Assembly: GCA_000405805.1 (NCBI GenBank)
Contig: ASPJ01000002.1
Coordinates: forward strand, 1 to 55,073
DNA: 55,073 nucleotides
Origin: Fidelibacterota bacterium SCGC AAA003-L08
GTDB lineage: Bacteria > Fidelibacterota > Marinisomatia > SCGC-AAA003-L08 > D37C17
Reading direction: 5' to 3'
Part shown: in pieces, positions 40,656 through 50,666 of the stretch
Numbering within the stretch: position 1 is the stretch's first letter
Layout of the letters: every line of letters begins with the position of its first letter
The notes under the pieces: model-generated
Database searches by the model: none
Seen by the model: only the letters and a program-made list of their open reading frames with translations
Told to the model about the DNA's origin: nothing
Position numbers and translations under genes: made by a program

Positions 40656-42479
40656 ATGAATCAAAAAAAATCAGATAACACCTTGTTTGAAGACAATCCT
40701 TTCACAATAGAAAAGCTAAATGGAAGAGGTGGAGCTTTCTTAGTTATCCCATGTTACCTTGGAGAGGTTTTTTCTAGAGAAAAATTTTCTGAAGAACAAA
40801 AAATGTTTGAGCAGGCTGCTTTAGACTTTGCAAAAGATCAAATCAAACCTAAGCATAAAGATTTAAACAAAATGAATAAAACCTTATCTCTTGAATTATT
40901 TAAAGAGATAGGGAAATTAGGTTTTCTTGGAACAGATGTTCCTGAAGAATTTGGAGGCATGGATTTAGATAAAACTTCTGCATGTATTATTCTAGATGCA
41001 TTATCCTCAGGCAGGAGTGCTTCTTTTATGGTCACAGTATCTGCTCATACAGGAATTGGTACTCTGCCGATTGTCTGGTACGGTAATGATTTTCAGAAAG
41101 AAAAATATTTACCTAAAATTGCTTCTGGGGAATATCTCTCTTGCTATGCACTTACAGAGCCAAGCGCAGGTTCAGATGCATTGGCTGGTACTACTACTGC
41201 AAAATTAAGCGATGATAAGAAATATTATATCTTAAATGGTCAGAAAATATACTGTACAAATGGATCATGGGCTGATATATGTATTACTTTTGCCAAGGTT
41301 GAAGATAAATATACTGCTTTTATATTAGATAAAACATGCGAAGGGTGGAAACTCGGAACTGAAGAGGATAAGCTAGGAATTAAAGGTTCTTCTACAACAA
41401 CTTTCTTTTTTGAAAATTGTAAGGTTCCTATAGAAAATGTATTAGGTGGAATTGGTGATGGAGGACCTATTGCTTTCAATGTTTTATATGCTGGTAGGTA
41501 TAAGCTTGGAGCAACAACATCCGCAGGGGCAAAGTTTACAATCGATGCAGCTCTAGATTTTGCAAAAGATAGATTTCAGTTTGACAAGTCTATTACAGAA
41601 TTCGATATGATTAAAAATAAATTTTCAGAAATGGTCAGGATGGCTTTTGAATCAGATTCAATCGTTTATATGACTACAGGATCTATTGATAAAGCTATTA
41701 AGGAATTGAATAAACAAGATGAAAACTATTATATTTTATTACAAAAAATCATAGAAGATCATGCAATAGAAGCCTCTGCTTGTAAAGTCCTTTGCTCTGA
41801 AAATTTAGCTTATATTGTAGATGAATTAGTTCAAATAATGGGTGGAGCAGGTTTTATTGAAGAATATGATGCTGCATGTTTATACAGAGATGAAAGAATA
41901 AATAGAATTTTTGAAGGCACAAATGAAATAAACAGACTAATCATAGGAAGCTATACACTTAAAAAATCTATTATTGAAGAGCTCCCTGTTAGAGACCTCA
42001 TTAAAGATAGGTCGTCTAATTGGATCCCGAATTTCGATAAACCAAATTCTCTATCCAAGGAATCCCAAGTTATTGAATTTTGCAGATCAGCATTTGCACA
42101 TACATTAAATGAATCAATTAATATGTTTGGACAAGATCTAAAGAATGAACAGTGGATTTTAGAGCCATTAGCGAACATTATAATTTCTCTTTTTGTTATG
42201 GATACATGTTATAAAAGACATGATGATATTGAAGAGGGAGAGCATAAACATAATGTTGCAGAGATATTATGTTTATCAATTGCTAACCATTATTCAGAGC
42301 TAGTTAAAAATGTAAGAATAATTCTTACATATTTAGATAGCTTAAATAAAAATTCTGTTTTTATAAAGCAGTTAGATTGCTGGAATCAAAAATTAGATTA
42401 TTCTCCAAATATATTAGTATATAGACAAGCAATAGTTAATACATTATATAAATATGAAAAATATTATTTAAATAAATAG
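40656..42479 (+). CDS. Acyl-CoA dehydrogenase (VLCAD-like, about 600 residues)
   Basis: 607 residues with an extended C-terminal domain, like VLCAD/ACAD9-type enzymes. The flavin and substrate motifs are CYALTEPSAGSDALAGTT (about 166-183), YILNGQKIYCTNGSWADI and YIVDELVQIMGGAGFIEEY. The catalytic glutamate is in RIFEGTNEINRL. It performs the first, FAD-dependent dehydrogenation of long-chain acyl-CoA. The thiolase and the hydratase/dehydrogenase genes follow within 15 and 7 bases on the same strand, giving a full beta-oxidation operon. Confidence 0.93.
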   Translation: MNQKKSDNTLFEDNPFTIEKLNGRGGAFLVIPCYLGEVFSREKFSEEQKMFEQAALDFAKDQIKPKHKDLNKMNKTLSLELFKEIGKLGFLGTDVPEEFGGMDLDKTSACIILDALSSGRSASFMVTVSAHTGIGTLPIVWYGNDFQKEKYLPKIASGEYLSCYALTEPSAGSDALAGTTTAKLSDDKKYYILNGQKIYCTNGSWADICITFAKVEDKYTAFILDKTCEGWKLGTEEDKLGIKGSSTTTFFFENCKVPIENVLGGIGDGGPIAFNVLYAGRYKLGATTSAGAKFTIDAALDFAKDRFQFDKSITEFDMIKNKFSEMVRMAFESDSIVYMTTGSIDKAIKELNKQDENYYILLQKIIEDHAIEASACKVLCSENLAYIVDELVQIMGGAGFIEEYDAACLYRDERINRIFEGTNEINRLIIGSYTLKKSIIEELPVRDLIKDRSSNWIPNFDKPNSLSKESQVIEFCRSAFAHTLNESINMFGQDLKNEQWILEPLANIIISLFVMDTCYKRHDDIEEGEHKHNVAEILCLSIANHYSELVKNVRIILTYLDSLNKNSVFIKQLDCWNQKLDYSPNILVYRQAIVNTLYKYEKYYLNK

Positions 42480-42493
42480 AAAGAGTAGAAAAT

Positions 42494-43618
42494 ATGTCCA
42501 AATCATATATTATTGATTCAGTTAGAAGTCCTATCGTAATAAAAAATAGTGAAATGCTAGGTATTCGTTCAGATGATTTAAGTGCATCTATTATTAAGGC
42601 ATTATTAGAAAGAAATCAAAATATAAATAAAGATGATATTGAAGATCTTGTTACGGGCTGTGCTTTTCCAGAAGGTCCTCAAGGGATGCTAATGGCAAGA
42701 AGTATATCTATTTTAGCAGATCTTCCTATCTCTACTGGTGGAAAAGTTGTAAATAGATTTTGTGGTTCATCTATGGATTCGGTTCATCAAGTGAGCCAGG
42801 CTATTATGGCTAGCGATATAAAATCTGGCATAGCATCTGGTGTAGAAGATATGTTTACTGTTCCAATGGGAGGATTTGTTCCTGACTTCAATGAGCAATT
42901 AAATGAAAAGGATTTTTATATTGGAATGGGAGAAACTGCTGAAAACTTAGCTAGAGAATTAGACATTAGCAGAGAAGATCAAGAAAGCTTCTCAGTATTT
43001 TCTCATAAAAAAGCATTAGATGCTATTGAAAATAATAGATTTGAGAATGAAATTGTTCCAATAAAATTTAATGGAAGTACATTTGAAAGAGATGAAGGTC
43101 CTCGCACTCCAGATATTGATAAAATGAAGTCACTATCTCCTGCTTTTGATGCAGAAGGCACAATAACGGCTGCTACATCAAGTCCTATATCTCTTGGTGC
43201 ATCAGCTATATTAGTTGGAAACCAAGATATGGCTGATAGTTCAGACTCAGTTTTTGAGATAGTATCCAGGTCAATTGTAGGAGTTGATTGGAAGACTATG
43301 GGGGAGGGACCTCTCCCTGCAACAGCAAAAGCATTGAAGAATGCAGGTTTATCATTGGATGATATTGACGTCATCGAATTAAATGAAGCTTTTGCAGCTC
43401 AATCTTTATATGTTATACGTAAAGGTGGCTGGGATATGGATAAAATTAATTTAAATGGTGGAGCTATCGCTCTTGGTCATCCTCTAGGATGCTCAGGTGC
43501 TCGTATTATCACAACATTAACAAATGTAATGATGCAGAAAGATGTTGAACTGGGTCTCGCTACTATGTGTATTGGGACAGGTCAAGGAATCGCAACAATA
43601 ATTAGAAGAGTAAAATAA
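42494..43618 (+). CDS. fadA: Acetyl-CoA acyltransferase (3-ketoacyl-CoA thiolase)
   Basis: 374 residues. The acyl-enzyme Cys is in VVNRFCGSSMDSV (Cys90). The C-terminal half has ELNEAFAAQSLYVIR, GGAIALGHPLGCSGAR (catalytic His) and LATMCIGTGQGIA (second Cys). It cleaves 3-ketoacyl-CoA with CoA to give acetyl-CoA. It is the second gene of the operon; with the FadB-like protein it probably forms a trifunctional-type complex. The symbol follows the operon role; it could be named thlA/atoB in other schemes. Confidence 0.93.
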   Translation: MSKSYIIDSVRSPIVIKNSEMLGIRSDDLSASIIKALLERNQNINKDDIEDLVTGCAFPEGPQGMLMARSISILADLPISTGGKVVNRFCGSSMDSVHQVSQAIMASDIKSGIASGVEDMFTVPMGGFVPDFNEQLNEKDFYIGMGETAENLARELDISREDQESFSVFSHKKALDAIENNRFENEIVPIKFNGSTFERDEGPRTPDIDKMKSLSPAFDAEGTITAATSSPISLGASAILVGNQDMADSSDSVFEIVSRSIVGVDWKTMGEGPLPATAKALKNAGLSLDDIDVIELNEAFAAQSLYVIRKGGWDMDKINLNGGAIALGHPLGCSGARIITTLTNVMMQKDVELGLATMCIGTGQGIATIIRRVK

Positions 43619-43624
43619 ATTAAT

Positions 43625-45952
43625 ATGGAAGTAAACAAAGTAGCAGTGTTAGGTTCAGGGGTAATGGGTGCTCAAATAGCAGCTCATATATCTAATACAA
43701 AAATTCCTGTATATATGTTTGACATGAATCAGGAATTATCAGAAAAGGGGAAGAAGGAATCACTTAAAATAAGGCCTCATGCATTTTTTGAACCCAAAAA
43801 TGCTGATTTAATTACTCCAATGAATTATGATGATCATTTAGTAAAGATAGAAGAATGTGATTGGGTGATTGAAGTAATTGCAGAAAGGTTAGATTGGAAA
43901 AAAGACTTATATAAAAAGATTGAATCTTTAAAGATTGACAATTTAATTATCACCTCTAATACATCTGGTTTATCGGCATCTAATTTAGTTGAGGGCATGT
44001 CGGAAAATTTCAAAAAAAGATTCTTTATCACTCACTTTTTTAATCCCCCTAGATATATGAAACTTGTTGAAATTATTAAAACAGATGCTACTGATGATGC
44101 TTTTGTAAATCCAATTACATCCTTTCTAGAAGATTCTCTTGGAAAAGGAGTCGTTTATGCTAAAGACACTCCTAATTTTATAGCAAATAGGATTGGTGTC
44201 TATGGCATGATGGTAACATTAGATGCTACGATAAAGCATAAATTATCAGTAGAGGATGTAGATGCATTGTCTGGCACACTCATAGGTCGTCCTAAAAGCG
44301 CTACTTATAGAACAGCAGATGTTGTAGGATTGGATACTTTGGCGTTTGTTGCAAAAACAGGTTATGATAATTGTTTAGATGATTCTGAGAGAGATATATT
44401 TCAAATCCCAGAATTTCTATCTAAAATGATAGAGAATGAATGGCTTGGACAAAAATCTGGACAAGGTTTCTATAAGAAAATAGATAAAGGAGTTATTCAT
44501 TCTTTAGATTTAGATACATTGGAATATACTCTTCAAAACAAAAAACGTTATACAGGCATCAAACTTGCAAGAGAATATGTAAATATGAAGGACCGATTCA
44601 ATGCTCTTGTGTATTCGGAAGATGTCGCAGGTAAATTTGTCTGGGAAATTACAGCTAGAACATTAATATATTCAGCAAATAGATTAGGAGAAGTGTCTGA
44701 CGATATTGTGAATATTGATAGAGCTATGAAATGGGGCTTTGGCTGGAATATAGGCCCATTTGAACTTTGGGATAATATGGGATTAAAAAAATCAGTGAAA
44801 AAAATGAAATCTGATGGTTATATGGTTCCTGAATGGATCAATGAAATGATAACTTTAGGATATAATTCTTTCTATGATTTTATTGATTCTCAGGATTCTC
44901 ATTATTCTTCTGACGGTTATAAAGAGATTTCAAAAAATAAAAAAGATCAATCTTTTGAAATTTTTAAAAAGAATGATAAGCTAATTAAAAAAGGGTGGTC
45001 AGCTTCACTTATTGATTTAGGTGATGGTGTTGCAGGTATTGAATTCCATTCAGTTTTAAAAGAAGATATGAATCCTATTGATGGCTCAATAATAGAAATG
45101 TTAGACTTTGCATCTACTTGGATTGTAGATAATAATTATAAAGGACTTGTTATTTCAAGTGATGGCTCGAACTTTTCAGCGGGAGCCAATCTTAATTTAA
45201 TTTTAAATGCAGCTGAAGCAAAAGATTTTGAATCTGTTGAACATATTTCTAAATACATGCAAGATACAACACAAAAATTACGTTTTGCTCCATTCCCTGT
45301 AGTTGCAGCTCCTTTTGGCTTTGTCTTAGGAGGTGGGTATGAAGTTGTAGGAGCATGTGATTCAATAGTAGCCTCATCCGAATCATATATTGGTTTGGTA
45401 GAGTTTGGAGTTGGACTGATTCCAGGAGCGGGTGGTAATTTGAGAATGTTAAGTAACTGGAAGGCTAAAGCAGGAATTCAAGCATCTTTTAAAGCAATGG
45501 AAAGAATAAGTCAACCTCTCCCTGGAAAAGGAATCTCATTATCAGCTCAGCAAGCAAAATCAATGGGTTATTTGCGTGATCATGATAAAATTATAATGAA
45601 TAGAGATCATTTGTTATATGCTGCTAAAAATGAAGTATTAGCTTTATCTAAAAACTATAAAGCACCTGAAGTAGAAACTTTTAGATTACTGGGTAAAACA
45701 GGCCGACTGCCTATAGAAGCTCAAATTAAGTCAACATTTAAAGCAGGAAAGATTTCAGAACATGATGTGCACATTTTAAAAAAACTAGCATATGTTCTAA
45801 CTGGCGGAGATAAGGCTGGGCCACTCTCTAAGGTAGATGAACAATACCTATTAGATATAGAAAGAGAGGCTTTTGTAAGCCTTTCTGGTGAACAAAAAAC
45901 AATTGACAGAATAGAATATATGCTTAAAAAAGGCAAACCTTTAAGAAATTAA
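43625..45952 (+). CDS. 3-hydroxyacyl-CoA dehydrogenase / enoyl-CoA hydratase fusion
   Basis: 775 residues with the dehydrogenase first. VAVLGSGVMGAQIAAHIS (about 7-24) is the NAD-binding motif; HFFNPPRYMKLVEII and FIANRIGVYGMM mark the HCDH core. A C-terminal enoyl-CoA hydratase domain (about 470-760) has SSDGSNFSAGANLNLI, FGFVLGGGYEVVGACD and EFGVGLIPGAGGNLRML, the oxyanion and catalytic region. This order is reversed from E. coli FadB (hydratase first) and matches the FadN-like type. It carries out the hydration and second oxidation of the beta-oxidation cycle. Confidence 0.92.
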   Translation: MEVNKVAVLGSGVMGAQIAAHISNTKIPVYMFDMNQELSEKGKKESLKIRPHAFFEPKNADLITPMNYDDHLVKIEECDWVIEVIAERLDWKKDLYKKIESLKIDNLIITSNTSGLSASNLVEGMSENFKKRFFITHFFNPPRYMKLVEIIKTDATDDAFVNPITSFLEDSLGKGVVYAKDTPNFIANRIGVYGMMVTLDATIKHKLSVEDVDALSGTLIGRPKSATYRTADVVGLDTLAFVAKTGYDNCLDDSERDIFQIPEFLSKMIENEWLGQKSGQGFYKKIDKGVIHSLDLDTLEYTLQNKKRYTGIKLAREYVNMKDRFNALVYSEDVAGKFVWEITARTLIYSANRLGEVSDDIVNIDRAMKWGFGWNIGPFELWDNMGLKKSVKKMKSDGYMVPEWINEMITLGYNSFYDFIDSQDSHYSSDGYKEISKNKKDQSFEIFKKNDKLIKKGWSASLIDLGDGVAGIEFHSVLKEDMNPIDGSIIEMLDFASTWIVDNNYKGLVISSDGSNFSAGANLNLILNAAEAKDFESVEHISKYMQDTTQKLRFAPFPVVAAPFGFVLGGGYEVVGACDSIVASSESYIGLVEFGVGLIPGAGGNLRMLSNWKAKAGIQASFKAMERISQPLPGKGISLSAQQAKSMGYLRDHDKIIMNRDHLLYAAKNEVLALSKNYKAPEVETFRLLGKTGRLPIEAQIKSTFKAGKISEHDVHILKKLAYVLTGGDKAGPLSKVDEQYLLDIEREAFVSLSGEQKTIDRIEYMLKKGKPLRN

Positions 45953-46141
45953 TCATATAATTTTTATTAATAATCTACCTGAATCATCTTAAATAAAAAA
46001 ATAATTATTTATAGATAATTATCAATTCCAAATTTGCACTTTTTGAGATAATACGTCTAATAACAACGTTGCTGTCCTTTTAATAGCATTGTTCTCATCT
46101 TTAATTTAATAGTATGAAAACAGTGAAAAAACTATATTAGG

Positions 46142-46444
46142 ATGCATGAGATCTATTTATATAAAGATTTAAAGGGGGATACATTTGATTGGGATTTAGA
46201 TATTGAGATGTTTACTTCTATCAATGTAAAAGATACTGAAAATTTACGTGAAGAATTGATTTATAAAAATATTGGATTCTTTGATTTAAAATATCTAGAT
46301 GCTAATAATAAAAATAAATTAGTTATAGAGGATTTCAATATTATAGTATGGGATTTTAATGACAATCATTTTGATTGGTTAATTAAAGATGAAGTTGGAA
46401 AAATAAAATTCATAGAAACAATAAATAATAAAGGAACTTATTAA
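46142..46444 (+). CDS. Small acidic protein of unknown function
   Basis: 100 residues, very acidic (many Asp/Glu; TFDWDLDIEMFTSINVKD and VIEDFNIIVWDFNDNHFDWL). No family is recognised. It may be a two-layer alpha/beta protein. It follows a 189-base gap that may hold a promoter and sits 4 bases before the nuclease gene, so it is likely in the same transcript. Small acidic proteins beside nucleases often act as inhibitors, but that is only a suggestion here. Confidence 0.62.
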   Translation: MHEIYLYKDLKGDTFDWDLDIEMFTSINVKDTENLREELIYKNIGFFDLKYLDANNKNKLVIEDFNIIVWDFNDNHFDWLIKDEVGKIKFIETINNKGTY

Positions 46445-46448
46445 TTTA

Positions 46449-47957
46449 ATGGCCAAAAATTCAAATCAACTTAAAACTGAATTTAAAAAAATCAAAAAGA
46501 ATTGGTATGATGTTTATAATTGGAAGAGTGTAAAATCTAAAGGTTATTCAGAATTAATTTCAGAGATAATAAGTAATAATTTTAGCCAAATTACTATAAA
46601 CTCAACAGGACTTAGGATGGATAATTTTAAATTATCAGAACATATTGGAGGAATGAGTAATAACACTTCATTAGATCAAGTTACAGAGAAAAGAATTTGC
46701 AGAGCTATTTTTAATTTAAAAGATTTTCCTCCATTGGGTCATATAATTGATTATGAAGTACCATTAACAGCTCCTAATCAGCCTAAAAATAAAAAACAAG
46801 GTCATGGAGATATTGATTTAATTGCTAAAGATAATCAGAAATTATTATTAATTGAAGCTAAAAAACATAAATCTGATGAATCAATTTTAAAGGCTGTACT
46901 TGAAGCTTTTACATATTCAAGAAAAGTAGGATTTAGAAAAATTGAATTTTTAAACAGCTATAAACTTAGTCATGTAGGATTAAAAATTGTACCAGCAGTT
47001 TTAGTATTTAAAGATTCTGCTTCAGGTAGACAATTGCTTTCATTTAATAAAAAGGAGAATCAACAATTATTATTATTAATATCCTTATTAAATAAGGATT
47101 TGAATAATATAGGCATCGAAAATATTGAGTTTTATATTATAAATAATAATTTCATTAACAGGCCTTTAGAAAAAGTGAATGAAAAACTAGTATTTAGAAA
47201 GTTCATAAAATTTCATATAGATCAGATATTTCCATTTAATAATTCAAAGGAGTTAATCCATTATTGTAATCAAGATTTTAATTCTAATAATAAAATCATA
47301 AGGGATAGTTTGATTTCTTTATTGAGATATTATAAAAATGATGGGATTAATTATGCCATCAACAGAATTAAAGTGTATCAGAAAAAACTATTAAAATTAA
47401 GTAAAGAAAAGCCCAAAAAACCTGATTTTCAAAAGCGTTTAAACCAATTATGTTCAAATAAAGATGCTAAATTTATTAAAACATTTATCTCTATTATTGA
47501 TCAATTTCCCTATAAAGAGCTAGTTCCTTTATTAATAAACTTAATGAGTCCAGGGAGAAATATATTGATTTGTCCAGCCATCGCTAAATTTGAAAATAAC
47601 GAAATATTAAAATCATTGATTCATGCTTATGATCAGCTGCCCATAGAATCAGTAAGGGACATGGACGGTGCTAAATCTGTTAAATATGATTTGACTTATG
47701 AATCAACTATTATTCAATGTCTTTGTAATATGAAATCTAAGCTAATAGTTGGCAGCCTAAAGAAGTCTCTGCTTCAGGGTAGTTATTCAAAGGAAATTGT
47801 ATTGGATAAGTTAAAATCTTTATTATCAGAAAATGATATAATCAAGTATTATAAGCCAATCGCAGAAGCTCCAAACAATATATGGGATACCTCAGATAAA
47901 AAAAAGAATGCAAACTGGGTATTAAATAGGATAAATAATGATGTCTTTGAAAATTAA
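46449..47957 (+). CDS. PD-(D/E)XK nuclease-fold protein with long helical C-terminus
   Basis: 502 residues. The nuclease core is in the first 200 residues: a helix with VTEKRICRAIF (Glu80), the strand-turn-strand GHGDIDLIAKDNQKLLLIEAKKHK (Asp121/Asp123, Glu136, Lys138) and EAFTYSRK. This is the PD-(D/E)XK motif order. Residues 210-500 are helical and Lys-rich with HEAT-like stretches (FPYKELVPLLINLMSP). No methylase or helicase accompanies it. It overlaps the metallo-hydrolase start by 20 bases, so the two proteins are translationally linked. DNA or RNA cleavage is predicted, not shown. Confidence 0.68.
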   Translation: MAKNSNQLKTEFKKIKKNWYDVYNWKSVKSKGYSELISEIISNNFSQITINSTGLRMDNFKLSEHIGGMSNNTSLDQVTEKRICRAIFNLKDFPPLGHIIDYEVPLTAPNQPKNKKQGHGDIDLIAKDNQKLLLIEAKKHKSDESILKAVLEAFTYSRKVGFRKIEFLNSYKLSHVGLKIVPAVLVFKDSASGRQLLSFNKKENQQLLLLISLLNKDLNNIGIENIEFYIINNNFINRPLEKVNEKLVFRKFIKFHIDQIFPFNNSKELIHYCNQDFNSNNKIIRDSLISLLRYYKNDGINYAINRIKVYQKKLLKLSKEKPKKPDFQKRLNQLCSNKDAKFIKTFISIIDQFPYKELVPLLINLMSPGRNILICPAIAKFENNEILKSLIHAYDQLPIESVRDMDGAKSVKYDLTYESTIIQCLCNMKSKLIVGSLKKSLLQGSYSKEIVLDKLKSLLSENDIIKYYKPIAEAPNNIWDTSDKKKNANWVLNRINNDVFEN

Positions 47958-49257
47958 GATACATCGTTGTACTAATGAGATTGGTGGCAACTGCATAGAA
48001 GTAAGAACTAAGAAAACTCAAATTATCTTTGATTTTGGGATGCCCTTGGTTAATCCAGATAAGACTGAATTTAATTTTAATAAGTATAAAACTTTATCAA
48101 ACAATGAATTAATTAAACAGAAAATTCTCCCGGATATTAAAGGTTTTTATAAAGACAAACATAAGCCTATTAATGCTATTGTTATTTCTCATCCTCATCT
48201 AGATCATTATGGCTTTATGGGGTTTATAAGAGATGATATTCCCGTTTTTATTGGAGAGGCTGCTAATGAGTTGATTAAGATTTCAAATATTTTTACTCCC
48301 TCTGATGTGATTTTGGAAAACCCACTATACTATCAGCATAAAAAAACATTTGTAGTAGGAGATATTAAAATAACTCCTTATTTGAATGATCATTCTGCCT
48401 TTGATGCATATTCATTTTTAATAGAAGGAGAAGGGAAAAGAATATTTTATTCAGGAGATTTTAGAGGTCATGGGAGAAAAGAATTTTTCTTTAATGAATT
48501 AATTGAATCTCCTCCTAAAAATATTGATTATTTAATGATGGAGGGTACTAATATAGGGAGAACTAAAAAAAATAAAACTGAAAAAGCTATTGAGTTAGAA
48601 TTATCAAATTTATTTAAAAATGGAGATAAGATAAACTTAGTCTATCAGGCAGGACAAAATATTGATAGGATTGTATCAGTCTTCAAAGCATGCCAATCAA
48701 CTGGCAAAATATTAGTTTTAGATGTTTATCTTGCTTATGTTGTGTCAAAGCTTGTAGAAATAACAGGGAGTAATCTTCCGTTTCCTTCTAAAAATTTTCC
48801 TAATATTAGAGTATTTTTTTCATCATATGCTTCTAAACAAATAGTTGAATCGTTAGGAAAAGAAGTATTGTACAAATTTCAACCTTATAAAATCACAAAA
48901 GATGAAGTTGATAGAAATTTTAAGAATATAGTTATGGTTGTAAGACCATCTTTAAACATCCATTTAAAAGGTTTAAAGAATATAGATGGTGGAAATTTGA
49001 TATATTCTTTATGGGAAGGTTATAAAGACAAGGGGTCTACTAAACTGTTTATTGAAAATTTAATTAATAATAGAAAATTTAATTATTACTATATACATAC
49101 TAGTGGACATGCAGATGTTCCAACTATGAAAAAAATGATTAAAGGATTGAATCCTGGGAAAATTATTCCTATCCATACATTCAATAAAAATATGTATCAG
49201 AAACTATTTAATAATTCTATTGTAAAATTAGATGATGGCGTTACTTTTGTTTGTTAG
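47938..49257 (+). CDS. Beta-CASP-like metallo-beta-lactamase-fold hydrolase (RNase J/CPSF-type)
   Basis: 439 residues. Motif 2 is VISHPHLDHYG (His85, His87, Asp89, His90), motif 3 is NDHSAFDAYSF, and motif 4 is FYSGDFRGHG. A C-terminal HTSGHADVP ... GKIIPIHTFN fits the beta-CASP B/C motifs of RNase J and related nucleases. It therefore probably hydrolyses nucleic acid, with two metal ions. RNase J's usual C-terminal domain is absent. Two ATGs are adjacent (47938 and 47941). It converges on proline dehydrogenase, overlapping it by four bases. Confidence 0.75.
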   Translation: MMSLKIKIHRCTNEIGGNCIEVRTKKTQIIFDFGMPLVNPDKTEFNFNKYKTLSNNELIKQKILPDIKGFYKDKHKPINAIVISHPHLDHYGFMGFIRDDIPVFIGEAANELIKISNIFTPSDVILENPLYYQHKKTFVVGDIKITPYLNDHSAFDAYSFLIEGEGKRIFYSGDFRGHGRKEFFFNELIESPPKNIDYLMMEGTNIGRTKKNKTEKAIELELSNLFKNGDKINLVYQAGQNIDRIVSVFKACQSTGKILVLDVYLAYVVSKLVEITGSNLPFPSKNFPNIRVFFSSYASKQIVESLGKEVLYKFQPYKITKDEVDRNFKNIVMVVRPSLNIHLKGLKNIDGGNLIYSLWEGYKDKGSTKLFIENLINNRKFNYYYIHTSGHADVPTMKKMIKGLNPGKIIPIHTFNKNMYQKLFNNSIVKLDDGVTFVC

Positions 49258-50159
49258 CGTTTGAATAAATTTTTCACTACATAGATTAAGATGTTTGGAT
49301 TCTCTTTGATTCTTCTAATACTATATTCATACCATTGTTTTCCATAGGGTACATAGACTCTAACCGTATAATTATTTTGTTTATGTTTATTCAGATAATT
49401 ATCCATAGGTACTCCATATAATACCTGAAATTCAAATTTATCTGAAGTAACATTATATTTATTGATTAATTCATAACATTTATCAATTAAATTGGTATCA
49501 TGTGTTGCTATACCTACATAGATATCATTTTCAAATGCATATTCAAGCATCTTTAGATAGTTATTATTTATATCATGATAATTTGAAAATGCTATATTTC
49601 CAGATTCTTTATAGATGCCTTTGCATAATCTGAAATTTAAAGTTGATTTATTTTTTATATTTTTTAAATCATCATATGATCGGTGTAAGTAAGATTGGAA
49701 AACAATACCAACATTATCATAGATACTAATTAGTTTTCTATATAGTTTTAATGTATCATCTGTTATAGATGATGATTCCATGTCAATCCTTAAAAAATTA
49801 TTATATTTTTTAGCTAAATCTAATAATGAGGTGAAGTTTAATAATACAGTGACATATGATATATCTAAACCAATATGGGTTGGTTTAATTGAAATATTTG
49901 AATCTAAGTTCCTATTATGAATCTCTTTATAAAGTTCATTATACTCAGCAACTATTTCATTGATTTCATTTTCATCAGTAAAGTGTTCTCCAAGTATATC
50001 AACAGTTGTTTTAAAGCCTTCCTTATTCAAGCTAGATACGACTTCTAGAACATCATTAACATTTTCTCCTGCAACATACTGTTTTGCAAAGATACGAACC
50101 AGTGATTTTGGCATTAATTTTATAAAGAATATAAAAAGCGAATTTAGTATCTTAATCAT
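49254..50159 (-). CDS. Proline dehydrogenase (monofunctional PRODH)
   Basis: 301 residues, the length of short bacterial PRODH. The TIM-barrel signatures LRIDMESSSITDDTLKLY, VGIVFQSYLHRSYDDL, FRLCKGIYKE, VGIATHDTNL, FEFQVLYGVP and YVPYGKQWYEYSIRRIKENP contain the substrate Arg pair and flavin contacts. The enzyme oxidises proline to pyrroline-5-carboxylate with FAD and passes electrons to quinone. P5C dehydrogenase is not adjacent. It is divergent from the complex I operon; the two share an 88-base gap. Confidence 0.93.
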   Translation of the reverse strand: MIKILNSLFIFFIKLMPKSLVRIFAKQYVAGENVNDVLEVVSSLNKEGFKTTVDILGEHFTDENEINEIVAEYNELYKEIHNRNLDSNISIKPTHIGLDISYVTVLLNFTSLLDLAKKYNNFLRIDMESSSITDDTLKLYRKLISIYDNVGIVFQSYLHRSYDDLKNIKNKSTLNFRLCKGIYKESGNIAFSNYHDINNNYLKMLEYAFENDIYVGIATHDTNLIDKCYELINKYNVTSDKFEFQVLYGVPMDNYLNKHKQNNYTVRVYVPYGKQWYEYSIRRIKENPNILIYVVKNLFKR

Positions 50160-50186
50160 ATAAATAAATTATAAAAATTTAACGAA

Positions 50187-50200
50187 TAACACTTGTGTTA
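50187..50200. promoter_or_regulatory. Inverted repeat between putA-like and nuo genes
   Basis: TAACAC-TT-GTGTTA is a 6-bp perfect inverted repeat with a 2-base centre, 27 bases before the proline dehydrogenase start and 47 bases before nuoA. It is placed to act as a shared operator for the two divergent genes. No known binding consensus is matched, so the regulator is unknown. Confidence 0.3.
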
Positions 50201-50247
50201 ATATTTGATAAATAAGTAATTTTTAATATGATATTATTAGATAATTA

Positions 50248-50664
50248 ATGTATCAAGACTTTTCCCCAATAATAATTTTTATTCTATTGGCTATTGTATT
50301 GGTTATTCTACCATTAATACTGCAAAGCCTCTTGTCCCCTCGAAAAAATAAAGGTGGAGATAAATTAATATCGTATGAATGTGGAGAACTCCCTGAGGGT
50401 TCAGCGTGGATCAAGTTTAACATCAGATTTTATATTATAGCATTGATTTTCATAATTTTCGATGTAGAAGTTATATTCATGTTTCCATGGGCAGTTGTTT
50501 TCCAGGATCTTGGTTTATTAGCTTTTGTTGAAATGATGTTATTTTTAATTATTTTGTTAGTTGGTTTTGCATATGTATGGGTTAAAGCAGATTTAGATTG
50601 GGTTAAAATGAAACTTAAATATGCACATGGAAGATATAGTCATTTAAAAGATAAAGAGGAATAA
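50248..50664 (+). CDS. nuoA: NADH-quinone oxidoreductase subunit A
   Basis: 138 residues with three membrane helices. The hallmark loop ISYECGELPEGSAWIKFNIRFY follows the first helix, and FDVEVIFMFPWA is in the second. It forms part of the quinone-channel membrane arm beside NuoH. It is the first gene of the operon, and nuoB follows 2 bases after its stop. Confidence 0.96.
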   Translation: MYQDFSPIIIFILLAIVLVILPLILQSLLSPRKNKGGDKLISYECGELPEGSAWIKFNIRFYIIALIFIIFDVEVIFMFPWAVVFQDLGLLAFVEMMLFLIILLVGFAYVWVKADLDWVKMKLKYAHGRYSHLKDKEE

Positions 50665-50666
50665 TT

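Noticed and set aside
46142..49257. A classical restriction-modification system
   Set aside because: No methyltransferase or specificity subunit is present, so I report only a module of unknown role.
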